From positions 81,633 to 145,632 of the forward strand of contig NZ_SJFN01000007.1 in assembly GCF_004328075.1 (NCBI RefSeq): DNA of 64,000 bases. The letters are read 5' to 3'. Positions 7,856-16,355 of the stretch are shown piece by piece. Under the pieces are notes generated by a model. It did not search any database. It saw nothing but the letters and a program-made list of their open reading frames with translations, and was not told the DNA's origin. Source of the DNA: Siculibacillus lacustris (lineage in GTDB: Bacteria > Pseudomonadota > Alphaproteobacteria > Rhizobiales > Ancalomicrobiaceae). Each line of letters opens with the position of its first letter. The first letter of the stretch is position 1. Both the position numbers and the translations under genes were made by a program.

Positions 7856-8616
7856 TGGCCGACACCGCCCCGTTCCTGTCGCTCACCGGCGTCACCAAGT
7901 CCTATGGACCGGTCGAGGCGCTGAAGGGCGTCGACCTCGACGTCCATGCGGGCGACGTGCTGGCGCTGGTCGGCGACAACGGGGCGGGCAAGTCGAGTCT
8001 GGTCAAGATCCTCGCCGGCGCCCATCCGCCGAGCGGCGGCGAGATCCGGCTGAAGGGCGAGCCGGTGCACTTCGCCTCACCCGGCGACGCGCTGCAGAAG
8101 GGCATCGCGACGATCTATCAGGACCTCGCGGTGGCGCCGCGGCTGTCGATCACCGAGAACATCTTTCTCGGCTCGGAACTGACGCGGACCATCCCCGGGC
8201 TGCCCGGCCTGCACCTGCTCGACAAGCGGCGGATGCGGCGTGAGGCCGGGGCCTTGCTCACCCGCCTGTCGGTCAACGTCGCCGACGCCGATACGCCGGT
8301 CGAGCGGCTGTCGGGCGGCCAGCGTCAGGCGGTGGCGCTGTCGCGGGCGCTGCGCTGGGACGCGCGGATGATCATCATGGACGAACCGACCGCGGCACTC
8401 GGCGTCCAGGAGACGCGGCTGGTGCTCGACCTGATCCGCCGCCTGCACGCCGAGGGCCGGACGGTGGTGCTGATCTCGCACAACATGGCCGACGTCTGCG
8501 CCGTGGCGACGCGGGTGGCGGTGCTCAAGGGCGGGCGCAAGGTGATCGATCGCGGCATCGACGGCGTCGACGCCGACCGGCTGGCGCACATGGTGATGAC
8601 CGGCCGCGAAGGGTGA
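7855..8616 (+). CDS. Sugar ABC transporter ATPase, single-domain
   Basis: A 253-residue ATPase with Walker A GDNGAGKSS (about residues 40-48), signature LSGGQRQAV and Walker B MIIMDEPTAAL. Ribose-type ATPases usually carry two fused ATPase halves (about 500 residues); this one has only one, as in FrcA of rhizobial fructose/mannose/ribose transport. It would therefore act as a homodimer. The start overlaps the stop of the binding-protein gene (TGATG at 7853-7857). It is the last gene of the kinase-permease-binding protein-ATPase operon. Confidence 0.88.
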   Translation: MADTAPFLSLTGVTKSYGPVEALKGVDLDVHAGDVLALVGDNGAGKSSLVKILAGAHPPSGGEIRLKGEPVHFASPGDALQKGIATIYQDLAVAPRLSITENIFLGSELTRTIPGLPGLHLLDKRRMRREAGALLTRLSVNVADADTPVERLSGGQRQAVALSRALRWDARMIIMDEPTAALGVQETRLVLDLIRRLHAEGRTVVLISHNMADVCAVATRVAVLKGGRKVIDRGIDGVDADRLAHMVMTGREG

Positions 8617-8617
8617 C

Positions 8618-8635
8618 GGGGGCGACGACGCCCCC
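8618..8635. terminator. Stem-loop between convergent ATPase and Lrp genes
   Basis: A perfect 7-bp stem, GGGGGCG-ACGA-CGCCCCC, begins immediately after the ATPase stop codon and lies 9 bases from the end of the convergent Lrp gene. It has no T-run. It probably marks the end of both transcripts. Confidence 0.45.
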
Positions 8636-8643
8636 CTCCCCGC

Positions 8644-9081
8644 TCACAGCCGCGCGCGGGTGCTGCGCGGGGTGGCGAGCAGCAGCGTGGTCTCCGAGGC
8701 GGTGATGCCCGGCACCAGACGCAGGCGCCGCAGTACCGCGTCGAGATCGGTCAGGCTCTGGGCCGACAGTTCGACCACCAGATCCCAGCGGCCGTTGGTG
8801 GTGTGGATCGCCCCGATCTCGGGAAAACCGACCAGACCGTCGATCACCTTGTCGAGCATGCGGCCCTCGACCTCGATCATGGTCAGGCCGCGCACCGGCA
8901 GCGCCACCGCATCGGCCCGGAGCACCACGGTGTAGCCGAGGATGGTGCCGCTCGCCTCCAGCCGCTCGAGGCGGGCGCGGACGGTCGCCCGCGACAGGCC
9001 GAGCTCGAGGGCGAGATCGGAAATGCTGCGGCGCCCGTCATGGCGCAGGATGGACACCAGACGGCGGTCGAGATCGTCCAT
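8644..9081 (-). CDS. Lrp/AsnC-family regulator
   Basis: A 145-residue regulator of normal Lrp size. It begins with MDDLDRRLVSILRHDGRRSI and a helix-turn-helix (LALELGLSRATVRARLERLE, about 23-42), followed by an AsnC ligand-binding ferredoxin-like domain. A longer upstream frame exists, but this ATG gives the canonical N-terminus. The gene is divergent from arginase and ornithine cyclodeaminase with 127 bp between. In Agrobacterium and relatives, Lrp-type regulators of this kind switch on arginine or ornithine catabolism in response to the amino acid, so it is probably the activator of the two genes beside it; that is inference from position. Confidence 0.88.
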   Translation of the reverse strand: MDDLDRRLVSILRHDGRRSISDLALELGLSRATVRARLERLEASGTILGYTVVLRADAVALPVRGLTMIEVEGRMLDKVIDGLVGFPEIGAIHTTNGRWDLVVELSAQSLTDLDAVLRRLRLVPGITASETTLLLATPRSTRARL

Positions 9082-9208
9082 GGAGAGCGCTCCGATCAGG
9101 CAAATCGACCATATCGATAAGTCCTTTCGCGCTTTTTGCCAATATGATCCGTTCATTCCGCCACTGATGACGGTTAGCCTGAGGGTCCCTGAGCGGCGAG
9201 GACCCGAG
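9082..9208. promoter_or_regulatory. Divergent control region of Lrp and arginase genes
   Basis: The 127-bp region is AT-richer than its surroundings and holds the repeated words CCATATCGAT and CCAATATGAT about 30 bp apart, which could be Lrp half-sites on the same face of the helix. An inverted repeat GGGTCC/GGACCC at 9183-9205 lies just before the arginase ATG and could fold around its ribosome binding site. Confidence 0.35.
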
Positions 9209-10138
9209 ATGATCGACACCTGCATCCTGATCGGCGCGCCGGTCGAAGCCGGCACCGGACGGCGCGGCGCCGACATGGGGGCGCGAGCCTTCCGCTGCGC
9301 CCGCCTCGCCGAGACGCTGAGCGACCTCGGCCTCGCGGTGCGCGACGCCGGCGCCCTGGCGATCGGCCCGGTGGCGCCGCGCGCCCATCCCAATGCGGCG
9401 ATCCGCGACCTCGCCGAGATCGCCGCCTGGACCGAACTGATCGAGGCGACCGCCTATGCGGCCGCCGGCCAGGGCATGCCGATCTTCCTCGGTGGCGACC
9501 ACAGTCTGTCGGCCGGCTCGATCGCCGGGATCAACCGCCGGGCGATCGAGGACGGCCGCGAGTTGTTCGTGCTGTGGCTCGACGCCCATCCCGACTTCCA
9601 CACCCTCGAGTCGACCGAGAGCGGCAATCTGCACGGCGTGCCGATGGCCTATGTCACCGGCCGGCCGGGCTTCGAGGGCTTCTTCCCGCCGCTCGCCGCG
9701 CCGGTGAAGCCGGAGAACGTCTGCATGGTGGGCCTGCGCAGCGTCGATCCGGCCGAGCGGGCGGCGTTGGAGGCGGGGCGCATCACCGTCCACGACATGC
9801 GCGCCATCGACGAGACCGGCATCGGCCGGCTGGTCGGCGCCTTCTTGCGCGAGGTCGAAGCACGCGACGGGATCCTCCACGTCAGCTTCGACGTCGATTT
9901 TCTCGATCCCGAGATCGCCCCGGGGGTCGGCACCACGGTGCCGGGCGGGGCGACCTTCCGCGAGGCCCATCTGGTGATGGAGATGCTGCACGACTGCGGC
10001 CGGGTGCGCAGCCTCGACGTGGTCGAACTCAATCCCTTCCTCGACGATCGCGGCCGCACCGCCCTGCTGCTGGTCGATCTGATCGCCAGCCTGATGGGCC
10101 GGCGCATCCTCGATCGTCCGACCCGGAGTTGGTCATGA
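9209..10138 (+). CDS. rocF: Arginase
   Basis: A 309-residue ureohydrolase that splits arginine into ornithine and urea. All metal-binding motifs are present: GGDHS (residues 95-99), DAHPD (125-129) and SFDVDFLDPE (about 230). The length and the GVPMAYVTG segment fit arginase rather than agmatinase. The ATG at 9209 gives the short start MIDTCILIGAPVEAGTG typical of arginases; the open frame upstream is not coding. It overlaps the ornithine cyclodeaminase gene by four bases (ATGA), so arginine is passed through ornithine to proline by coupled enzymes. The divergent Lrp protein is the likely regulator. Confidence 0.93.
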   Translation: MIDTCILIGAPVEAGTGRRGADMGARAFRCARLAETLSDLGLAVRDAGALAIGPVAPRAHPNAAIRDLAEIAAWTELIEATAYAAAGQGMPIFLGGDHSLSAGSIAGINRRAIEDGRELFVLWLDAHPDFHTLESTESGNLHGVPMAYVTGRPGFEGFFPPLAAPVKPENVCMVGLRSVDPAERAALEAGRITVHDMRAIDETGIGRLVGAFLREVEARDGILHVSFDVDFLDPEIAPGVGTTVPGGATFREAHLVMEMLHDCGRVRSLDVVELNPFLDDRGRTALLLVDLIASLMGRRILDRPTRSWS

Positions 10139-11196
10139 CCCGTCGCCCCCTCAACCTGGTGCCCTTCGTCAGCGTCCACAACATGATGCGGCTGGTCAAC
10201 GCGATCGGCGTCGAACGCTTCCTGACCGAGCTCGCGGGGTTCGTCGAGGACGATTTCCGCCGCTGGCCGGCCTTCGAGAAGACGCCGCGGCTCGCCTCCC
10301 ATTCGATCGACGGGGTGATCGAACTGATGCCGACCAGCGACGGCACCACCTACGGCTTCAAATACGTCAACGGTCATCCGAAGAACATGCGCGAGGGTCG
10401 CCAGACGGTGACCGCCTTCGGCCTGCTCGCCGACGTCGCCACCGGCTATCCCGACCTCTTGTGCGAGATGACGATCCTGACCGCGCTCCGCACCGCCGCG
10501 ACCTCCGCCGTCGCCGCCCGCCACCTCGCCCGACCCAACTCGCGCAACATGGCGATCATCGGCAACGGCGCGCAATCGGAGTTCCAGGCGGTGGCGTTCA
10601 AGGCGCTCGTCGGCATCGAGCGGGTGCGGCTCTACGACATCGACGCCTGGGCGAGCGCCAAATGCGCCGCCAACCTCGCCCGCCACGGCATCGCCGCGAC
10701 GATCTGCGCCGACGTGGCGACGGCGGTCGAGGGCGCCGACATCGTCACCACGGTGACCGCCGACAAACAATGCGCGACCATCCTCACCGACAATCTGGTC
10801 GGTGCCGGTCAGCACATCAACGCGGTCGGCGGCGATTGCCCGGGCAAGACCGAGCTCCATCGCGACATCCTGCTGCGCTCCGACATCTTCGTCGAATATC
10901 CGCCGCAGACCCGCATCGAAGGCGAGATCCAGCAGCTTCCCCCCGACCATCCGGTCACGGAACTGTGGCGGGTGATCGCCGGCGAGGTGGCAGGGCGGCG
11001 CTCGGTCGACCGGGTGACGCTGTTCGATTCGGTCGGCTTCGCCATCGAGGACTTCGCGGCGCTGCGCTATGTGCGCTCGAAACTGGCGCTCGGCGGCTTC
11101 CACGAGGACCTCGATCTGCTCGCCGATCCCGACGAACCGCGCGATCTGTTCGGCATGTTGCACCGCTCGGCGATCCGCGAGGCGGTCTCGGCCTGA
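10135..11196 (+). CDS. Ornithine cyclodeaminase
   Basis: A 353-residue enzyme of the ornithine cyclodeaminase/mu-crystallin family, which converts ornithine to proline and ammonia with bound NAD. The Rossmann motif is MAIIGNGAQSEFQA (about residues 138-151), and the substrate-side motif AVGGDCPGKTEL and the catalytic-loop segment VEYPPQTRIEGE are as in the long proteobacterial members. It begins within the arginase stop (ATGA). Together with arginase it forms the route arginine to ornithine to proline, as in the Agrobacterium arc genes. Confidence 0.92.
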   Translation: MTRRPLNLVPFVSVHNMMRLVNAIGVERFLTELAGFVEDDFRRWPAFEKTPRLASHSIDGVIELMPTSDGTTYGFKYVNGHPKNMREGRQTVTAFGLLADVATGYPDLLCEMTILTALRTAATSAVAARHLARPNSRNMAIIGNGAQSEFQAVAFKALVGIERVRLYDIDAWASAKCAANLARHGIAATICADVATAVEGADIVTTVTADKQCATILTDNLVGAGQHINAVGGDCPGKTELHRDILLRSDIFVEYPPQTRIEGEIQQLPPDHPVTELWRVIAGEVAGRRSVDRVTLFDSVGFAIEDFAALRYVRSKLALGGFHEDLDLLADPDEPRDLFGMLHRSAIREAVSA

Positions 11197-11444
11197 GGGC
11201 CGGTGCCGGCGCGCCCGGTCGCGGTGGAGCTCGAGTACATTCCGAGCCTGCCGACCGCCGAGGCCGAGCCCTAGGTTGCGCGACTGATCGAACGGCCGTT
11301 CCGGCGGCACCGGCGGCGTCGGATGCGCCGCCGCGGTCGACGGGTGACCGATCCCTTACGTAATGTGTCCCCTGCCTGCGAGGGGCGACCTGGACTAGGA
11401 TCGGGTCGTCGTCATCCCGCCGGCAATCTCGAAGAGGCGCCGCG

Positions 11445-12446
11445 ATGAACAAGCCGAAATTCGTCGTCGTCGCGGGTGTCGCCGCGGTGCTCGCCGTCGG
11501 CGGTTGGATCACCTGGACCGTGCTGCGACCCCCGGCGCTGCCGCCCGGCGTCGCCGCGGCCAACGGACGGGTCGAGGTCGAACGCATCGACGTCGCCACC
11601 AAGCTCCCCGGCCGCGTCGCCGAGATCCGCGTCAAGGAGGGCGATCTGGTCGCCGCCGGCGAGGTCGTCGCGGTGCTCGATACCGCCGACCTCCTGGCCC
11701 AGCGCGCCGCGGCGCGCGCCACCGTCGCCCGCGCCACCGCCGGCATCGCCAAAGCCGTCTCCGACGTCGCCGCGGCCATGGCGCAGCTGGCGCTGGCCGA
11801 GGTCGAGATGCGCCGCTCGGCGGAACTGCTCGACAAGGCGGTCAGTCCGCAGTCGCTGCTCGATCAGCGCAAGGCCCAGCGCGACGTCGCCGCCGCCACG
11901 GTCGACGCGGCCCGCGCCGCGGTCGCCGACGCCATGGCCGCCCGCGACGCCGCCAGCGCTCAGGTCGACCTGATCCAGGTGTCGATCGACGACATGACCC
12001 TGAAGGCGCCGACCGCCGGCCGGGTCGAATACAAGCTGGTCGATCCCGGCGCGGTGATCGGCGCCGGCGGCAAGGTCGCCACGCTGCTCGACCTCTCCGA
12101 CGTCACCATGACCATCTTCCTGCCGACCCGGCTGGTCGGCCGCGTCTCGCTCGGCGCGCCGGCGCGCATCGTGCTGGACGCCGCCAAGACCTGGGTGGTC
12201 CCGGCGACGGTGTCCTTCGTCGCGGCGGAAGCCCAGTTCACGCCGAAGAGCGTCGAGACGGCGGAAGAGCGCGACAAGCTGATGTACCGGGTCAAGGTGC
12301 GGATCGATCCGGCGGTGCTCGACGCCCACCGGGCCTATGTCAAATCCGGCCTGACCGGCGACGTCCATCTCCTGACCGAGCCCGGGGCGACTTGGCCGGC
12401 GGCACTCGAGGTCCGGCTGCCCAAACCCGGCGAGGGCGCGCCATGA
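11445..12446 (+). CDS. HlyD-family membrane fusion protein (YhiI-like)
   Basis: A 333-residue periplasmic adaptor. One N-terminal membrane segment (about residues 5-25) is followed by a biotinyl-lipoyl half (RVEVERIDVATKLPGRVAEI), a long alpha-helical coiled-coil rich in alanine (about 80-170) and the second lipoyl half (TLKAPTAGRVEYKL). It overlaps the following ATPase-permease gene by four bases (ATGA). The order adaptor, double-ATPase fusion, permease equals yhiI-rbbA-yhhJ of E. coli, an export system of uncertain substrate, so it likely links the inner-membrane exporter to an outer-membrane channel. Confidence 0.85.
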   Translation: MNKPKFVVVAGVAAVLAVGGWITWTVLRPPALPPGVAAANGRVEVERIDVATKLPGRVAEIRVKEGDLVAAGEVVAVLDTADLLAQRAAARATVARATAGIAKAVSDVAAAMAQLALAEVEMRRSAELLDKAVSPQSLLDQRKAQRDVAAATVDAARAAVADAMAARDAASAQVDLIQVSIDDMTLKAPTAGRVEYKLVDPGAVIGAGGKVATLLDLSDVTMTIFLPTRLVGRVSLGAPARIVLDAAKTWVVPATVSFVAAEAQFTPKSVETAEERDKLMYRVKVRIDPAVLDAHRAYVKSGLTGDVHLLTEPGATWPAALEVRLPKPGEGAP

Positions 12447-15208
12447 GCGAGCGCCGCACCGGCGCGGCCGCCACGGCCGTCGCGGTGACGGCGCTCGGAC
12501 ATCGCTACGGCGCCGGCACGGCGCTCGCCGAGGTCACGCTCGCCTTCGCCACCGGATCGTCGACGGCGCTGATCGGCCCCGACGGGGTCGGCAAGTCGAC
12601 ACTGCTCGGGCTGATCACCGGGGTTCGGGCGATCCAGAGCGGCGAGATCGCGGTGTTCGGCGGCTCGATGCGCGAACGCCGGGTGCGCGACGGGGTCGCG
12701 GCCCGCATCGCCTACATGCCGCAGGGCCTCGGCCGCAATCTCTACCCGGCGCTGACGGTGGCCGAGAACGTCGACTTCCATGCCCGGCTGTTCGGCCTCG
12801 ACGCCGCCGCGCGGGCCGCCCGGCTGACGCGGCTGCTCGCCGCCACCGGGCTCGATCCTTTCGCCGACCGGCCGGCCGGGCAACTGTCCGGCGGCATGAA
12901 GCAGAAATTGTCGCTGTGCTGCGCCCTGGTCCACGACCCCGACCTGCTGGTCCTCGACGAGCCGACCACCGGCGTCGACCCCCTGTCGCGGCGGCAGTTC
13001 TGGGACCTGATCGACGACATCCACCGCTCGCGCCCGACCATGACGGTGATCGTCGCCACCGCCTATATCGACGAGGCGGGGCGCTTCGGCCGGGTGATCG
13101 CCCTCGACGCCGGCCGGGTGGTCGCCGACGGCACGGTCGCCGAGATCCTGGCGAAGACCGGCGAAGCGACCCTCGACGACGCCTATCGCCGGCTCGGGCG
13201 GGCGCCCGGCGAAGCCCTGCCGCCGGCCTTCGTGATGCCGCCGCGGGTGGCCAACGACGCCGCGCCGGCAATCGAGGCCCATGACCTGACCCGCCGCTTC
13301 GGCGCCTTCACCGCGGTCGACCACGTCTCGTTCCGGATCGGCAAGGGCGAGATCTTCGGCTTCCTCGGCTCCAACGGCTGCGGCAAGACCACCACCATGA
13401 AGATGCTGACCGGCCTCCTGCCGGCGAGCGAGGGCAGCGCCACCTTGCTCGGCGTGCCGGTCGACGCCGACGACATCACCGTGCGGCTGCGGGTCGGCTA
13501 CGTGTCGCAGAGCTTCTCGCTCTACGAGGAACTGACGGTGCGGGCCAATCTGGTGCTGCACGCCCGGCTCTATCGTCTGGCCGAGGCGGCGGTGACGCCG
13601 CGGGTCGACGAGAGCCTCGCCCGCTTCGGGCTCGCCGAGGTCGCAGACGCCTATCCGACCGCCCTGCCGCTCGGGGTGCGCCAGCGCCTGCAGCTGGCCG
13701 CGGCCTGCCTCCATCGCCCCGAGGTGCTGATCCTCGACGAGCCGACCTCGGGGGTCGACCCTCAGGCCCGCGACGACTTCTGGCGCTTCCTCGCCGAATT
13801 GTCGCGCCGCGACGGGGTGACGATCTTCGTCTCGACCCATTTCATGAACGAGGCCGAGCGCTGCGACCGCATCTCGCTGATGCATCTCGGCCGCGTGCTG
13901 GCGGTCGGGCCGCCGGCCGAACTGGTGCGCGCCGCCGGTGCCGCCACACTCGAAGAGGCCTTCATCTCCAGCCTCGAGACCGCGGAAGCCGCGGCCGCCG
14001 GCCCCAAGGCGGCCGCACCGGCGATCGCCGGCGCGCCCGCCGCCGAGGCGCCGGCGACCACCGCCGCCGGCGGGGTCGACACGCTGGCGACCACCTGGGC
14101 CTTCGCGCGGCGCGAGGGGCTCGAGCTGCTGCGCGATCCGGTCCGGCTGTCCTTCGCGATCCTCGGCTCGCTGCTCTTGTTCGTGCTGTTCGGCTACGGC
14201 ATCTCCTTCGACGTCGAGAACCTGCCCTATGCGGTGTTCGATCGCGACCGCTCGATCGAGAGCGGTCGGCTGATCGACGCCTTCTCCGGCTCGCGCTATT
14301 TCGCGGCGCAGGCGCCGATCGCCGACGACCGCGAGGTCGACCGCCGGCTGGTGTCGGGCGAGTTGCGGCTGGTGCTCGGCATCCCGCCGGGGTTCGGCGC
14401 CGATCTGATCGGCGGACGCCGGCCGGAAGTGTCGGTGTGGATCGACGGCGCCAACACCTTCCGCGCCGAGACGGTCAAGGCCTATGTCCAGGGGGTGGTG
14501 CTCGCCTGGGCGACCGAGCGGGCCGGCGACGTCCTCGGGCCGACCGGGGTGCCGGCGCTGATGCCCTTCGATCTGCGCCCGCGCTTCGCCTACAATCAGG
14601 CCTTCCTGTCGCTCGACGCGATCACCCCGGGGGTGATCATGCTGCTCCTGGTGCTGATCCCGGCGGTGATGACCGCGGTCGGGGTGGCGCGCGAACGCGA
14701 GATCGGCTCGATCGCCAATTTCCAGGCGTCACCGGCGCCGGTGTTCGCCTTCATGGTCGGCAAGCAGATCCCTTATGTCGTCGTGGCGATGATCAGCTTC
14801 GGGGTGCTGTTCGCCTTCGCGCGGCTGTTCTTCGGGGTGCATTTCCAGGGCTCCTTCGTGGCCCTGACGATCGGGGCGGCGCTCTACGTGATGGCGGCGA
14901 CCGGCTTCGGCCTGCTCGTCTCTACCCTGGTGCGCACCCAGGTGGCGGCGATCATGGCGACGGCAATCCTGTGCGTGGTGCCGACCATCAACTTCTCGGG
15001 CTTCATCAATCCGATGTCGTCGATCGAGGGCGTCACCCGCTGGGTCGGGCTGCTGTTCCCGGCGGCGTGGTTCCAGACCATCGCCCTCGGCAGCTTCGCC
15101 AAGGGGGTCGGCGCGCTCGATCTCCTGACCTGCGATCTGGCGCTGGCGGGCTTCGCGCTCGTGTTCATCGGCGGCGCCTGCGCGCTGCTCGCCAAGCAGG
15201 AGAAGTGA
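12443..15208 (+). CDS. rbbA: RbbA-like double ATPase fused to ABC-2 permease
   Basis: A 921-residue fusion, close to the length of E. coli RbbA. The first ATPase domain (about 10-235) has Walker A GPDGVGKST, signature LSGGMKQKL and Walker B LLVLDEPTTGVDP. The second (about 275-510) has Walker A GSNGCGKTT and Walker B LILDEPTSGVDP, but its signature is LPLGVRQRL instead of LSGGxxQ, so one composite ATP site may be weak. The C-terminal 370 residues are an ABC-2 permease with a first membrane segment near 570, a periplasmic domain and five further segments. Homologues are called ribosome-associated ATPase or multidrug exporter. It sits between the adaptor and a second permease, so export is the likely role. 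Confidence 0.85.
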   Translation: MSERRTGAAATAVAVTALGHRYGAGTALAEVTLAFATGSSTALIGPDGVGKSTLLGLITGVRAIQSGEIAVFGGSMRERRVRDGVAARIAYMPQGLGRNLYPALTVAENVDFHARLFGLDAAARAARLTRLLAATGLDPFADRPAGQLSGGMKQKLSLCCALVHDPDLLVLDEPTTGVDPLSRRQFWDLIDDIHRSRPTMTVIVATAYIDEAGRFGRVIALDAGRVVADGTVAEILAKTGEATLDDAYRRLGRAPGEALPPAFVMPPRVANDAAPAIEAHDLTRRFGAFTAVDHVSFRIGKGEIFGFLGSNGCGKTTTMKMLTGLLPASEGSATLLGVPVDADDITVRLRVGYVSQSFSLYEELTVRANLVLHARLYRLAEAAVTPRVDESLARFGLAEVADAYPTALPLGVRQRLQLAAACLHRPEVLILDEPTSGVDPQARDDFWRFLAELSRRDGVTIFVSTHFMNEAERCDRISLMHLGRVLAVGPPAELVRAAGAATLEEAFISSLETAEAAAAGPKAAAPAIAGAPAAEAPATTAAGGVDTLATTWAFARREGLELLRDPVRLSFAILGSLLLFVLFGYGISFDVENLPYAVFDRDRSIESGRLIDAFSGSRYFAAQAPIADDREVDRRLVSGELRLVLGIPPGFGADLIGGRRPEVSVWIDGANTFRAETVKAYVQGVVLAWATERAGDVLGPTGVPALMPFDLRPRFAYNQAFLSLDAITPGVIMLLLVLIPAVMTAVGVAREREIGSIANFQASPAPVFAFMVGKQIPYVVVAMISFGVLFAFARLFFGVHFQGSFVALTIGAALYVMAATGFGLLVSTLVRTQVAAIMATAILCVVPTINFSGFINPMSSIEGVTRWVGLLFPAAWFQTIALGSFAKGVGALDLLTCDLALAGFALVFIGGACALLAKQEK

Positions 15209-15209
15209 C

Positions 15210-16337
15210 ATGGGGCGCTTTTTCCTGAACGTCTTCCGGCTGGCGATCAAGGAACTGCAGAGCCTGCGCCACGATCCGATGATGCTGTTCCTGATCGTCT
15301 ACGCCTTCTCGGCGGCGGTGATCATGGTCGCCGACGGGGTCAAGCTGGAGGTCGTCAACGCCACGATGGGCGTGGTCGACGACGATCGCTCGCAGCTCTC
15401 GCGGCGGATGACCGACGCCTTCGCCGCCCCCTATTTCAAGACGCCGGAGGTGATCGACCGCGGCACGGTCGACCGGGCGATGGACGTCGGGCGCTACGGT
15501 TTCGTGCTGGAGTTCCCGCCGGGCTTCGAGGCCGACGTGCTGCGCGGGCGGGTGCCGGCGATCGGCCTGACCATCGACGCCACGGTGATGGTCCAGGCCG
15601 GCAACGGCGCCGCCTACATCCAGTCGATCCTGCTGCGCGAGGCCACCGCCTATCTCCAGGGCACGCCGCTCGAGGCGCAGTTGCCGATCGCCGTGGTTTC
15701 GCGGGTGCGCTTCAATCCGAACATCGAAGGCCGCTGGTTCTCGTCGATCATGCAGCTGACCAATTCGATCACGATCCTGTCGATCCTGCTGGTCGGGGCG
15801 GCGGTGATCCGCGAGCGCGAACACGGCACCATCGAGCACCTGCTGGTGATGCCGGTCGGCGCCTTCGAGATCGCGCTGGCCAAGGTGCTGGCCAACGGCG
15901 CGGTGCTGCTCCTGGCGGTGGTGCTGTCGATGGAACTGGTGGTGCGCGGCTGGCTCGGGGTGCCGATCGCCGGATCGCGGGCGCTGTTCCTGTGCGGGAC
16001 GGTGTTCTACCTGTTCTCGACCACCTCGCTCGGCATTCTGATCGCCACCCTGGCGCGGTCGATGCCGCAGTTCGCGCTGATGGCCATCCCCGTGTTCACC
16101 ACCATGATGCTCTTGTCGGGCAACATGACGCCGCTCGAGAGCATGCCGCAGGCGCTGCAATGGGCGATGCACGTCTCGCCCTCGGTCTATTACGTCCAGT
16201 TCGCGCAGGGCCTGCTCTACCGCGGTGCGACGCTGGAGATCGTCTGGCAGCCGCTGGCGATCATGGTCGGCCTCGGCGTCGTCTATCTCGCCTTCGCCGT
16301 CCACCGCTTCCGCATCATGCTCGCCCACGCCGGCTGA
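15210..16337 (+). CDS. ABC-2 type permease (YhhJ-like)
   Basis: A 375-residue inner-membrane permease of the ABC-2 family, the same length as E. coli YhhJ. One membrane segment lies near residues 25-45, then a periplasmic domain of about 120 residues (VDDDRSQLSRRMTDAF), then five segments from about residue 180. The start is two bases after the stop of the RbbA-like gene. It would pair with the permease part of that protein to form the transmembrane channel. Confidence 0.85.
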   Translation: MGRFFLNVFRLAIKELQSLRHDPMMLFLIVYAFSAAVIMVADGVKLEVVNATMGVVDDDRSQLSRRMTDAFAAPYFKTPEVIDRGTVDRAMDVGRYGFVLEFPPGFEADVLRGRVPAIGLTIDATVMVQAGNGAAYIQSILLREATAYLQGTPLEAQLPIAVVSRVRFNPNIEGRWFSSIMQLTNSITILSILLVGAAVIREREHGTIEHLLVMPVGAFEIALAKVLANGAVLLLAVVLSMELVVRGWLGVPIAGSRALFLCGTVFYLFSTTSLGILIATLARSMPQFALMAIPVFTTMMLLSGNMTPLESMPQALQWAMHVSPSVYYVQFAQGLLYRGATLEIVWQPLAIMVGLGVVYLAFAVHRFRIMLAHAG

Positions 16338-16355
16338 GCCCGGCCGAGGCCCGCG

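Noticed and set aside
11341..11400. MerR-type promoter and TTACGTAA operator before the HlyD-RbbA operon
   Set aside because: An 8-bp palindrome and a GC-rich inverted word are present but too short to support a regulator site, and no regulator gene is adjacent.
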